A stretch of 17,500 bases of DNA, taken from Cristatella mucedo (lineage: Eukaryota > Bryozoa > Phylactolaemata > Cristatellidae). Shown one piece after another: positions 1-12,847 of the stretch (within the stretch, counting starts at the first letter, position 1; each line of letters starts with the position of its first letter). The position numbers were made by a program, and so were the translations under genes. The notes beneath the pieces are model-generated. The model was not told where the DNA came from. It saw only the letters and a list, made by a program, of their open reading frames with translations, and made no database searches. The stretch is from NCBI GenBank assembly GCA_009760855.2, contig WPIO01000006.1, positions 1,932,501 through 1,950,000 on the forward strand, read 5' to 3'.

Positions 1-488
1 TGCGTCGCCCGCGCGAGCTGACGCGGCGTCCGACCCTTTAGCCAAGTCGGACATTCTCTCGGCGGCGGCGGGCGGCATCAGTGGCGCTTTCAGCGAGTGC
101 CCTCGCCTCGAGCACCGGAAGCCCTTGCGCAGGTCCCGAAGACAGACGGTCCTCCAGTCCTCTCCCGGCCGCCATTGCTCTGCTGCTGCCTTCGCATCTG
201 TATTCGCGTTAACGACGACGCGGACGGAAGGCATTTAGCTAGCTAGCGAGTACTCGCGGATGATGACATTTCGGCGTGCGTAGGAATAAGCTCGCCCCGA
301 CGTTGAAAGCGCGACCGAGGAACGGCATCGTCGGTCGACCTCCTTCCCTAACCGCGGGCGTCGGATTACGCACGCACGAAGACACCTTCGCTCGTCGAGC
401 GCCGATCCCTCGTCTGCAGATCGCAAGCAGGTGCCTCCTGGCGACGGCGAGCGAGCGATCGAGGGAGGATAACCTCTGTAGTTTCACC
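1..488. other. GC- and CpG-rich stretch, possible promoter or 5' UTR region
   Basis: The stretch is rich in G, C and CpG, with many CGCG, CGGC and GCGA words, and leads directly into a CCG trinucleotide tract. In animal genomes such stretches often mark promoters or 5' untranslated exons. I see no TATA box, no splice pattern and no recognisable protein here. The open frame at 276-656 on the plus strand exists mainly because the CCG tract reads as polyproline, so I do not call it a gene. Confidence 0.3.
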
Positions 489-490
489 CC

Positions 491-555
<65 letters not shown>

Positions 556-556
556 G
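489..556. repeat. (CCG)n trinucleotide microsatellite
   Basis: About 22 near-perfect CCG/GCC units run in a row, with one CCA interruption near the left end. The tract reads as polyproline on plus and as polyalanine or polyarginine on minus, which explains the long open frames crossing it on both strands. CCG tracts of this kind commonly sit in 5' UTRs or GC-rich promoters and are prone to length change. The sequence does not show whether it is transcribed. Confidence 0.95.
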
Positions 557-1313
557 GAAGAGTGACAGCTCGCAGCTCTCTTCGCAGGCAGCGATGGCGG
601 ACGGCTGGCTGCCTGCTTGCCCGCCTGCACACTCGAACCGCTCCTCCGCCGTTTGATCGCATGCAGCCAGCCAGCCCTGGCCCGCTCTTCGGTGAATAAT
701 GTGGTACAAAGCAGACCTGAATAATGTGGCATCCGAAGGCTGCAGCGCCGCTTAACTGATTTACCATAGGGGACGGAGGGAGTCGGCTCGGGGAGGCGAC
801 CGGGAGGGAAGCCTGAACGTCCGGCGGCGCCGGTGGCCGGCGGCGCCTGCGGCCTTCTCGCCGGCCGAGAATCGCCTGCGAAATGCACGAGTGGGTACTC
901 ATTACCACTGCTGCTAAGCGCGACATCGTTTTAACCTCGTCCTCCGAGCTCCGCTCGCTTCAAGATGAGGAGGGAGTAGGCGAAGCAGGCCTAGCGGGCC
1001 TTGCACCCGATCGCTCTACGGTCGCTCGCTCGCGGCGGACGCTCGTGGCTCGTTTTCCTGTCGGCATTCGATTCTGACACCTTTGTATTCACGATACACG
1101 ATGCTATTCTAGAATGAGTGCGATTTGGAGAAGACCCTTTGGAGAGCTGCCTTCCGAGAGGCCTGGAAGTACCATTCTGAGCTGCTACTTTCATGTCACT
1201 ACGTCAACTGATCTCCTGACTCAAGCTATGCCTCTCACTTTATCTTTATTGCGTGATATAAAGTCTGTTGGCTATGGAATGCGTACCGAAAGCCGCTTAA
1301 GCTGTGAGCTCGC
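557..1313. other. No recognisable gene; GC-rich then falling GC
   Basis: Up to about 1070 the sequence stays GC-rich, with words such as GGCGGCGCC and CGCTCGCTCG; then AT content rises. Open frames are short and overlapping in both directions and match nothing I recognise. No RNA gene or mobile element was seen. Confidence 0.5.
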
Positions 1314-1321
1314 TATAAAAA
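1314..1321 (+). promoter_or_regulatory. TATA-box-like motif TATAAAAA
   Basis: The motif TATAAAAA lies in GC-rich surroundings and is flanked by GAGCT on the left (1306-1310) and AGCTC on the right (1321-1325). A transcript would start about 25-30 bases downstream, near 1345. No coding exon was identified downstream, and motifs of this size occur by chance, so this is a weak call. Confidence 0.18.
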
Positions 1322-1387
1322 GCTCTCCTCCGTAACACCCGCGTATTCTTTGCGGCGGCTTTATGGAGTCACAGACGGAGATACATA

Positions 1388-1423
1388 GCAATATACCTTG
1401 TAATGTATTATATATTGCAATAT
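1388..1423. repeat. AT-rich palindromic patch
   Basis: The arms GCAATATA (1388-1395) and TATATTGC (1411-1418) form a perfect 8-bp inverted repeat with a 15-base spacer. Overlapping the right arm is the perfect 12-bp palindrome ATATTGCAATAT (1412-1423). The patch is strongly AT-rich (about 1380-1446) within GC-rich DNA. It could be a mobile element relic or simply low-complexity DNA. Confidence 0.6.
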
Positions 1424-1527
1424 TCATTATATTCAGTATATTAATGAAGCTGGATAGATAGATACGGGCCCAGCCATTCACTCTTTTCCCCTCTTTGAAA
1501 CGACGCTGCGAAGGGGCGTGGCTCGCC

Positions 1528-1564
1528 GCTCTCCCAGGCCAGCCATGGGCAGGCCTGGGAGAGC
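1528..1564. repeat. Perfect 13-bp inverted repeat (hairpin)
   Basis: The arm GCTCTCCCAGGCC (1528-1540) is the exact reverse complement of GGCCTGGGAGAGC (1552-1564), with the 11-base loop AGCCATGGGCA. The stem is GC-rich and would be stable as RNA or cruciform DNA. It is too short for a normal microRNA precursor and no U-tract follows it. The function is unknown. Confidence 0.8.
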
Positions 1565-2305
1565 CTGGAGCCGGCCTCCAATGGCAGAGCATGCGAGGCA
1601 ATGCGAGGGAAATCTCGCTCTGAGAGGTCGCGGAACGCGTCGCGTTCTCTCAGTTTCGACTAGCGGCAATTGGCAAGCCAGCGTTAGCGGCTCTCCCACC
1701 GTCTAGAGGGCACCTGCCGCGAGTAGTCGGACACTTCGGATGTCTTCCCTCGGATTTCGACTCCGCCGACCATTCATTTCCTTCCTTGAACTGGGCGACT
1801 CGGGCGTGTTTTGGTAAACCCAGCCGACCCCGGAATTCGCAGAATTTCTTACCGTGGCCGAATACATCCTTTCTCTACATACCGATGCAAATGCCCAGCT
1901 CAAAGAAAGAAGGCCTCAAATATGCGAACACGCTCTAGCTCAAATATTCTCCAACGATCTTCAGCTGTCAACTCCTATTAACGGTACGTTTCTCGCACCT
2001 GCCAATCTAACCGCAGCGCATCTGCGCGCCGGTGCATCTCATTCTCTCTGCGTTCTACGCGTTCGCATCGGCGTCGGCACTCACCTGGGAATAACGCAAC
2101 CTAAAGGCCCTCATCGCTAATGCTGTTCACAGCAAACAGCTCTCCACCTTCTGCTCAACCTTCTGTCAGACCCGCCTTCGCTGGCGGAATGAGGTAGCGA
2201 GACGCCGGCCAATGTTTCGGATGAGTTCGCTTATCTGGAAGAGGGCGAAACGTGTGCCCTCTCCCAGCTGCCCTGCGGTTTACAGCTAAAGGTAAAATGG
2301 CTACT
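1565..2305. other. No recognisable gene
   Basis: The stretch is mixed-composition DNA. A 10-bp near-tandem duplication (ATGCGAGGCA then ATGCGAGGGA) lies at about 1590-1610. Open frames are at most 88 codons and match nothing I recognise. No RNA gene or element was seen. Confidence 0.5.
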
Positions 2306-2326
2306 GGACTACTAAGCGAAAGCTCG

Positions 2327-2360
<34 letters not shown>

Positions 2361-2379
2361 GGACTACTAAGCGAAAGCT
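2306..2379. repeat. (AT)14 between two copies of a 19-bp direct repeat
   Basis: The 19-mer GGACTACTAAGCGAAAGCT occurs at 2306-2324 and exactly again at 2361-2379. Between them lies CGGA followed by (AT)14 at 2329-2356. The period of 55 bp suggests a local duplication in which the AT tract expanded. The repeats could also be target-site copies around an insertion, though 19 bp is long for most transposons. Confidence 0.85.
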
Positions 2380-3279
2380 AAGGAAAAGCAGGCGGCAAAT
2401 CAGGACCGATCGACTGGCGTATGAGGACTACTGTTAGGTTTTATCCATACATGCTAGCTACAGCCAACTGTAGCTTGTGCACGGACATACCTGTCCAGGG
2501 TGGTTGAATCCAAAACACTTTATCCGAAAAATCTTACATCGTCCATGCCCGTAAACGCTCCCACGCTTCGAGCCATAACAAAGTGCAGTCATCGATGCAG
2601 TCAGTCTAGCAGGTCTCTCTTTTTTGGAAGATTGGCAAGATCGGGGCGCCCATCCCCACTGTTATCGTCTCAGTGCGATCTTTTAACATTTTCTTTCCCC
2701 AAATTTAATTGTCAATTCGCCTAAAAGCCCTTGGGCCTCAACTCGATGTTCACCTCCAGGTCAAAGGAGGCTACAAGCATCCTAGACCCGTTACACAGTA
2801 GCCTCCTTGCCACACAGCGATCGAGATGTAGTAAGCAACAGCTTGATGGTATATTTGCACCGAGCGTTCGCGCCGAGGGCCCGATCCGATACGAGCACAT
2901 GGGCCGGTCTGCTCAGGGGCCGCCGTCGCGTACCCTCCGAGCCATAAACCCACCTGCTCCGAGCCGCTGACACCGGACGCTCAGGGCTGGCGTCGCCGCG
3001 GGCGGGCGGGCGGCGTAGCCCGAGTGCAAACGCTGCCCCATTACTCAGCGAAAGGCCCAGGATCGTCGCACAGGCCCAACTACACCCAACTGCATGCTGT
3101 CGAGAGCCTGCGGTATGCCCAGCAGCACTCAGCCGGGCAGTGGCGAACGTCGGAGTTAGCCGCAGCCCGGCCGCCTAGAGGGTGGCTCGAGGTCGGCCGA
3201 GGCCTCGCGAATAGGTAGTCGGGGGTCATAGGCGATTAAATAAGAAAAGAAGCCCAGCTGTTGGCACGACTACCGACGG
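2380..3279. other. No recognisable gene
   Basis: Open frames up to about 79 codons overlap on both strands and carry no domain I know. A sequence resembling a Pol III B box (GGTTGAATCC, near 2502) has no correctly spaced A box. GC content rises after about 2860, with a GGCGGGCGGGCGG run near 3001. Confidence 0.5.
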
Positions 3280-3810
3280 GTGCCGGTCAGCGGCCGGTTT
3301 TTTTTAGCAGCCCTAGTTACTCCGCCTGCGTCCGTCGGAGGCGAACGGCGCTCGCGCGAGAGCCGAAACGCCGGCCACCGCAGAGTGACTAGCCTCCTCC
3401 GCTCGCCTCGTCGAGCAGAGCCCGAGTGCTGCCGGCTGCGTTCGGCAAGCTGCCTGCGTAAAGAAAGACTTAAACGCTCGCCGCCGCCGCAGGCTGCAGT
3501 ATAACGAGCACGACCGAATAGTGCAACGCGACCTTGAACGGACTTGGCAACGGGAACAGTAGCCGCAGCCCGGAGCGAGAGCCGCGGACGGCGTGGCCTC
3601 TCGCGAGCCCGAGCTGCAGCTAGCTAATGGCGAGCAGCAGCAGGCAGCCGCCTCCGCCGTCCACTCGAAGCCAACCGTGAAAGATGTGCTGCAGGCGGCT
3701 AGTGCCACAGAAGTCGCGGCTAGTCGTCGCTGGACACCGAGACGGCAGGGGGGCCGGTGGCCTGCGATCGGACGCCAAACGGCAGCAAACGACGACCCGC
3801 TCGAGGCAGC
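3280..3810. other. Second GC- and CpG-rich stretch
   Basis: The region is dense in CpG (GGCGCTCGCGCGAG, CGCTCGCCGCCGCCG and similar). Open frames of 74, 155 and 201 codons overlap on opposite strands, as expected where stop codons are rare. Their translations are rich in Ala, Arg, Ser and Cys and match no family I recognise. It may be a CpG-island type promoter; this is inference from composition only. Confidence 0.3.
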
Positions 3811-4803
3811 ACGTGGCATTATGTGGCGAATGTTGAGTATAGGAGTTGCTCTCGGTGCAGTAGGTGCACACGCTGCTGCTGCCGCCGCAGACCTGCTGTG
3901 GAGGCTTCCACAACGCAAGAATAACAGCAGAGAAGGCTCACTGCCAAACGCCTTCCGGACTCAAAAACCAGACCCGAGGCCACAGACGAAGATTTCGGCT
4001 AGCGTTACAGCGGAAAGAGGGACGCCGAGAAATATTGTTTGCTGCAGGGGTAGCCGATGACGCATCGCCTATTGGTCTTCCCACTTGCCATTTTGGTAGC
4101 CGTTAGGTTTAGCCCGAGTTTAGGTGTCTGCCTTACTCCTCCTCAGCCGACGCCTGGTGGTGGATGTAGAAAAGCAGGCACGCGATTTATACGTCGGCGG
4201 CCTTAGGTGGTATCTCGGGTAACACAACAGAAGGTCCAGATAGGACAACCAGTCTTGCTTCGGTGAGACCACGTGTCCCTTACACAGTAGACTCAAATCG
4301 CTAGTGCAACCAACCAGCTATTAATCGGCTGATGCCAAGCCGTCTACTAAAGGTTGATAGCCACGAGTGAGTGCCGAAGCAAACTAAATAAAGCGGCTCA
4401 GAACGGCCGAAACATTTATTGGCTTAGAAAAATGACTAGACGAGCATGGTTCATGAGGACTTGCAGCGAGGTTGGGCATTGTCACAGGAGAATCTCCAGA
4501 CACCGCAGCAGCTGTACAGGCACAAGTGAACCTCGGACGTCGCCGGCTGTTCGACGACGTGCTGCACCGTCCCTGGCAGGTGGCTGAGGCAGCTCTTCCG
4601 AGGAACTGCTTTCGATGACGATTCCACTACGGCTACTGCGTCCTTGTCGTACAGAGAGCAAGGCTTCGACGAGTGAGCAAGCCACAAGCCGGCCACTATC
4701 CACACACTACTTGAATAAGTAAGTGTCTGCACCTTGCAGCGTAGCAGTCTGCAGAGCAGCAAAGGATGGGAAAGGACCAACCTAGCAAGCGGGCAGCACG
4801 CTC
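3811..4803. other. No recognisable gene
   Basis: The composition is mixed. The longest open frame is a minus-strand one at 4451-4813 (about 120 codons), without a recognisable domain and without a convincing start. No RNA gene, repeat array or mobile element was seen. Confidence 0.45.
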
Positions 4804-5566
<763 letters not shown>

Positions 5567-7294
5567 TTCTTCTCTTCTCAGTGCATAATTACTATTATAG
5601 CATGTTTTTCGCAAACTCACCTTAATCCTGACACTGCCTGCTGGCGTCCGCTGGATTAAATAGTGTCCTATACCAGTAGGGTTGTCAAATTTTGGTACCT
5701 TGACCGACAGTGCAAAGCAGCCTGGGTGAGTGCTGCTGTTTCGAACGATGAATGTTCCGATTTCTTCTTTGCTGAGTATTTCTATGACGCGCTCCCTGGA
5801 AAAGCAACGACTTTTGTAATTATCAATCGTATAATATCAATAGTGGCTCCGGCTGAGGCAGACGGCGATTACAGCAGAACCTAGCCCTGCCAAGTCGGCT
5901 GCTGCATCGACCGTCAGCTAGAAATAGGTTCGCAGTGTATCTGGTGGGCCTTGTCAGAAGGCCAGTCGACGGTACCCACTTGTAAGGCAGACACAGACAC
6001 CATCGGCAAGCAGCAATTACCATCCACCTGGTTTGTACGACAGTTTTCCTGAGACAGGCTCTTTGGGGGCAAGTCGTCTAACGTTTAATTCAATCGAAAC
6101 ATTTGGGAACCGGCAACGATACAGCTAGTAGATGCACGGATGCATTGTTTCTGACCAGCATGTGGCTGGCTTAATTGAAGCTTTACCACAATGGCCATTA
6201 TCCACGGCCTGCCCTTATCGCCTCTGCTAATGCTGAAAGCCGACGGCGGCAGGCACCATCTAGCAGCAGACAGCTGTTCGTGCTCGGGTGCAAGGCATTC
6301 CCTTCAATCACAGCCTCTTGCCGCCGCCGAACGAGCACTAACTTTTGACGGCTGCTCTCAATGGCACTTGCTCTCTGTACACAGGCTAGTCGTGGCGGCC
6401 GACGGCAGTTGGCTAAATCAAAGTCGATCGGCAGCACTCACTAAGCATTTCGCAAGACACTTGGCACAGCCCAGTGCTGCGCTTGGAAAAGGTAGTCCCA
6501 ATGTAGCCCCACACTCGACGACCATCTAGCCACCAGGCCATCAACGACAGGATTGCTCTAGACTGTACAGGGCAGATCGTGCACTGGCCGAGAGAATCGA
6601 GCTACGAAAACAGCTCGAAGGCAGCTCCAGCGAGTAGTGTTAGCGATCGCGCGTCAGAGAAGCACGGGTTGAGACTTGTGCACTCAGACAGCCTCCCCCC
6701 CCCCCGGGTTAACCGGCTGCTTTTCGAGAAATCGTTTCACCACATGCAGTGGTGCAGCCCTGCGAGGTCACCACGAGGGACCTGACTGCTCTTGGGGCTT
6801 GTCAGCTAAAGTCTTCCCTTCATACCCGATTGACATATCGGCTCTCCCTGTCCTAAAAAGTGGCTGCTGGATCTTGGAAATAAAAAGGTGCGTCAGGAAC
6901 AAGTGGGTGGGAGGCCTACGACCACTCCAGGCCAGCCAAGTCTTCAAAAAGTAGGAAGATAGCTAAAATTGCACCAAGTGACCGCACCCATCCCACCCAG
7001 CCCCCTCACTGCATACACGATACTAGATAAAGGCAGAGCTCGGCGTGAAGGAGAAGTGGCAGCGCTCAGCAAATATCGGGCCAAAGCTGGCTTGCACAGC
7101 AGCGGTGGTGGCAGATGGCAGCTGCAGCAGATGGCAGATGGCGACCTACCTCTGCATATCAGGTTGAAACCAGGGAACCTGCTTGAGGATGTCGACAGCT
7201 TGAATTGTGCTGCCCTTTAGCTTGACGTTACTCTTAGCAAGGGAATCCACCCTGAAAAAAAGGGGGACCACGAATCACGATTTGCAGCATCACG
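5567..7294. other. No recognisable gene
   Basis: The largest plus frame (6191-6529, 112 codons) begins with ATGGCC in a fair initiation context, but its translation matches nothing I know and an opposing minus frame overlaps it. A run of 11 C residues occurs at 6695-6705. Around 7111-7142 the word CAGATGGCAG is repeated in a short imperfect array. No RNA gene or mobile element was seen. Confidence 0.45.
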
Positions 7295-7334
7295 GGTGCT
7301 CGGGCAGCCCGGCTGCACTGGCTGCCCGAGCACC
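7295..7334. repeat. Perfect 15-bp inverted repeat (hairpin)
   Basis: The arm GGTGCTCGGGCAGCC (7295-7309) is exactly complementary in reverse to GGCTGCCCGAGCACC (7320-7334), with the 10-base loop CGGCTGCACT. The stem is very GC-rich. No U-run follows, and the arms do not extend far enough for a standard microRNA precursor. It may be a foldback element relic or a structured RNA segment. Confidence 0.85.
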
Positions 7335-9414
<2,080 letters not shown>

Positions 9415-9504
9415 ATGGGCAGAGAAATAGATAGATAAATTGCCAGCTGCCGCTGAAGCGGCTGCAGTTGAATCCGCCCGGTGCAATGAGCGCCTGCTGC
9501 TCAC

Positions 9505-9584
9505 CTCTGAGGGCTGACCATGGGCAAGTCCTGCTGCTCCTGGAGGCCCCTGAAGGGACTGTCGTTCTGATACCGCTGAGGCAT
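9505..9584 (-). CDS. Possible first coding exon, low confidence
   Basis: On the minus strand an ATG at 9584-9582 is preceded by GCCGCCGCC, an excellent animal initiation context. It opens a frame of 26 codons plus two bases, rich in Gln (motifs YQNDSPFRG and LQEQQDLP). The frame ends at AG|GTGAGC, a strong splice-donor consensus, with the donor GT at 9504-9503. The downstream intron would contain the CT/GA tract. No downstream exon was found and no family recognised. Chance is quite possible in such GC-rich DNA. Confidence 0.13.
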
Positions 9585-10320
9585 GGCGGCGGCGTGCGAC
9601 TGCCTCCGAGCGCAGCACTCCTGGCCTGGGCCGACCAGCTGCTGCTGGCGCTCGGCGGGCGGCAGGTCGATCTGAAAGAGCGATTTCGGAGAGCGCTGCT
9701 CTCTCGCCGTCCTCGCGAGCTGCGGCGGCGGCCCCCTCGCCCTAGCTCATCAGGGCTCCCAGCTCGCTGCTGACAAGCGGAGGCGACGCGGCACGGCAGC
9801 TCGGCCGAGCCGATTGCAGAGCCCGGTAAGCAGCCAGCGAGCGCCTGATCGGGGCAGCTGGCCACCTAGAGCCACAGGCCCTATTAGTCGCTTAATGGCC
9901 CACCGTTAACAATCCGTCGAGGGTTAGAGGGTGCACCGCTGCGGCAGCCGCTGCCGCCCCGCCAACCACCGCCTGCCTACGGCGCCCTGACTGCCTACGG
10001 CGCCCGCCGAGGGATCTCCGCCCACTGAAAGGCGCGGCGCTGCTGCTCCTCCGCACGCACGCAGCCGCCGCCGGCGGCTGCGACGAAGGACAAACAAGTG
10101 CCTCTCACCAGCCTCCTCTGTCGTCTGCTGCAGCATGCCTCGGGCCTGTCTGACATGCCGCCCACTGGCCGAGCAGCGCCGGCACTGGAGCTGGGCAGTA
10201 AGGCCGCCGACGTCGCGTAGCCTTTCTAGCCAGTGGGCAGACGCCAGCCGGCAGACCTGCCAGCCACCAGGGAAGGCAGCTAACGCCAGTTAACCCTTCG
10301 CTCAGGCGAGAGGCGCGAGC
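9585..10320. other. GC-rich stretch without a supportable gene
   Basis: The region is GC- and CpG-rich and open in several frames on both strands up to about 9865, with Arg-, Ala- and Ser-rich translations. These frames look like shadows of low stop-codon density. It could be a CpG-rich promoter or 5' exon region for the minus-strand candidate at 9505-9584, but this is inference only. Confidence 0.3.
9973..10008. repeat. Tandem duplication of an 18-bp unit
   Basis: The unit CTGCCTACGGCGCCCTGA (9973-9990) is followed directly by CTGCCTACGGCGCCCGCC (9991-10008), identical over its first 15 bases. It is probably a replication-slippage duplication in GC-rich DNA. Confidence 0.9.
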
Positions 10321-10346
10321 GGCAGGCGGGAGCGGCAGGCGGGAGC
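10321..10346. repeat. Tandem duplication of a 13-bp unit
   Basis: The unit GGCAGGCGGGAGC is present twice in direct succession (10321-10333 and 10334-10346), with a partial AGGCGCGAGC just before. It is a short GC-rich slippage repeat. Confidence 0.88.
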
Positions 10347-10891
10347 GAGGCGCTGCGGCTGCGCCGGCGACCCTGATTGACTGACTGCCCAGCCCAGGAC
10401 TCCGGCTGTGACAGCGGCAGTTATGCCATCCATCAACTGGGTAACCCTCGACGAGCTCCGAGTCGGTGGGCGGGACTTAAGCGCTAGCCGGAAACCGTCG
10501 CCGCCACCTCGCCTCCAGCCAGTAACCCAGTTCCAGTAGTGCAAGCGCTGCTGGCACCGGCCGGAGGCGCTGACCCGAGGACTCGAAAGGTATGCGGGGT
10601 CACGCAAGGGGTCACGCAAGGGCCGCGGGAGCGGCAGTCGTAACGGCACGGCCGGCCGCCAAATTTCTACGATACAAGAAGCGGCATGCATTCGCTCGGC
10701 GTCGACGGGGAAAGTACCCGGCTCTTGCCTCTGCAGAAGAGGTTTCTTCGGGGTTTCGGGACAAGGAGGAAGTAGTTATCCATTGCGCTGCTGCGGCGGC
10801 GGTGAGGACGGTGCAGGGTCGTTGTTTGGACAAAGGATACTACAGAATGCCAGTAGATCTAAATTGAAAATTTTGTGGAACTGACTACTTA

Positions 10892-10894
<3 letters not shown>
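10347..10894. other. No recognisable gene
   Basis: The sequence is GC-rich at first, with short overlapping open frames (up to 129 codons on minus at 10302-10691, 91 on plus at 10592-10867). The minus frame encodes repeated LRDP-type residues only because of the duplicated 12-mer at 10596-10619. No domain is recognised. Confidence 0.45.
10596..10619. repeat. Tandem duplication of a 12-bp unit
   Basis: GGGGTCACGCAA is present twice head to tail (10596-10607 and 10608-10619). The unit length is a multiple of three, so it would stay in frame if coding, but there is no other evidence of coding. Confidence 0.9.

Positions 10895-10973
<79 letters not shown>
10895..10973. repeat. Long (AT)n microsatellite
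   Basis: This is an uninterrupted AT run of about 39 units. Runs of this length can extrude cruciforms and vary readily in length. The Ile-Tyr open frame on minus is an artefact of the repeat. Confidence 0.98.
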
Positions 10974-10975
<2 letters not shown>

Positions 10976-12529
10976 CTGCAAAGCCGAAGAACCGTGAGCT
11001 TGAGACGGTAAAACAGAGAAGAACGTTACGTCTTCGAGGTTATGGGAATTGAATGAGCGGGCAGACTCTTGACACCAGAGGCAAACCTTCAACCCCGATC
11101 TTCAGTTTCGACAGACATCGCCCTCAAACGCGCTACTAATTCAGGAAAAAGATCCATATGCCATATTGACGATGATGACGACGGGCCAAAGATGACGCGT
11201 TGACAACTATATGCTCACCATCAGATCGAGCTCAGCGCGAGCATCTTTTTCCTAATCAGACGGTGGGGCTCGCTCAATGCACCGATTCCGAGCTGTTTGT
11301 TGCTAGGAACCCACAATTCTACGGGTTCCAGATGTGGGAACCAGAAGTCACATTACGGCCACGAAATCGTATGGCTGCTCCCAAGTCCAATCAGTATGAA
11401 GATGTCTCCCTCCGAATTAATGCTTGTTAAATACATTGCTGCCGGGTGGGCGGAATGGTGCGACTTTCATTGCACGAAACGTAGATGAGATCGGCTGGAG
11501 GTTCGGTCGCCCAGGGGCACAGTCCCGCACGCTAGGCTTTCGATGACAAGAATTCGATGGGCGGCGCAGTGGACTCGCAAGCGATCCAAGTTCAATGGTC
11601 TAATGGTTCAATAGTTCAATGGCTGCCAGTTAGCTGGCAGGCTCCCAGGAAGATGAAGAGCAAAGACTGAGTGGCTGAATGCGTTTTTAAATTTCACCCG
11701 ACTTACCTTAAGCAAACGGAGTTACATTCTGCTCCCTGCAACAGCATCCAGACAGCGTATCTTAATTTATTTGCCGTCTTTTCGTAAGAGTAGTACACGG
11801 CTGATGGCCCATAATAGAAGAAGGCTCTATTGCCCTCACATATAAACGACCGACTTACTCCAGTAGGATTTCTGCGTCGTTTAGTCTGCTAAATACATCG
11901 AGTAGCTGTGCCATTCGGCTACTATATTTTGCTTTCCTCTCATGCAGTTTAACTCGGACTGTTCAAGATAGAATGCTAGCTAGTCACTTTGGCAAAATTA
12001 TCTGCCCGTGTAAGCAAAAAACATACTCCCAAGCGATCTCTGCTTGGTTTGCAAGCATTGGCGTCCCGCAGCTTATGCCCGCACTGGTATATTCAAGAAG
12101 CTTAATACACGCGTGGGTGCATTAAACTTATGGGTGTACTATAGTATGCATACGTACTTGCACAGGCGCGAGCTGCATGCAAGCTGCATGCGCGCCGCGG
12201 AGGGGATGCAAAGAGGAGGTCGTCAAATGGACGCTACTTTGTGCAGCTTCGCCGACGACTGATTGCTAAGCCAAGGGCGGGAGTTGGCGAGATAATCTCC
12301 TAATATCGCTCATTCAGACTGAGGGCAGAGAAAAGCACAGCCACAAACCGCATTCTTTGGCAGACAATCTGTCTCTCTACACTGACTGACAGCACGGCCG
12401 TGGGTCGCGGCTCGACAATGAGCAGGAGCCGTGCCGGAGAGGAACCTCTCGCTGTACCGACCAAAAGGTAATGCCGCAATCAACATTAAATAGCAGTTAG
12501 GAATACCGACTGTGGTCGATTGATCTCAC
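10974..12529. other. No recognisable gene
   Basis: The composition is mixed to AT-leaning. Minor items are a near-tandem TTCAATGG/TTCAATAG array at about 11591-11622 joined to a small hairpin (CTGCCAG at 11623-11629, CTGGCAG at 11634-11640), a doubled AGCTGCATGC at 12171-12191, and the palindrome GTATGCATAC near 12145. Open frames stay below 80 codons. No RNA gene or LINE-like coding was seen. Confidence 0.5.
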
Positions 12530-12798
12530 TTGGGTAGGCGGTACGGATAGAGCCCGGCCCTGCGGTGGGCGTGAGTCTCGAAGCTCTCTGATTCTGGACA
12601 TTTAGGTTCTAATCCAGAGAAATATCGGATCGCTTCTAGTTTAGGTAGAGTATCTCTGCTATTGCAGCTCGAACACTCAGTAACCACATCTGCATGCTGA
12701 CCCTGTGCATGTCACCCCTAACTATATTATTAATTTTGTTTGTTTATCAAGCATGATTTTACTCACCATTCAATCGCATTTCCATTTGCAGCAAAGGT

Positions 12799-12838
12799 AA
12801 AGCGCCTAGAGAGAGATTAAGTTCTCTGAGGGCGCTTT
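12799..12838 (+). other. L2-type 3'-end stem-loop
   Basis: AAAGCGCC (12799-12806) pairs with GGCGCTTT (12831-12838). Inside it, AGAGA pairs with TCTCT. It is followed a few bases later by an ATT repeat. The arrangement of a GCGCTTTAT-type motif after a small stem-loop and then a simple repeat is characteristic of L2-clade LINE 3' ends, where the reverse transcriptase recognises its template. The same layout recurs, decayed, at 14481-14538. Confidence 0.65.
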
Positions 12839-12847
12839 ATCAAGTTA

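Noticed and set aside
276-656. 126-codon plus frame with a polyproline run
   Set aside because: Its length depends on the CCG microsatellite; the rest matches no family and has no gene context.
2471-2512. Possible Pol III promoter: TAGCTTGTGCACGG and GGTTGAATCC
   Set aside because: The spacing of about 31 bases is too short for tRNA-type A and B boxes, and no body repeat was seen.
3313-3918. 201-codon minus frame
   Set aside because: It is rich in Ala, Arg, Ser and Cys in a CpG-rich region, is overlapped by plus frames, has no recognised motif, and its length is explained by low stop-codon density.
10889-11092. Ile-Tyr repeat open frame on minus
   Set aside because: It is produced by the AT microsatellite.
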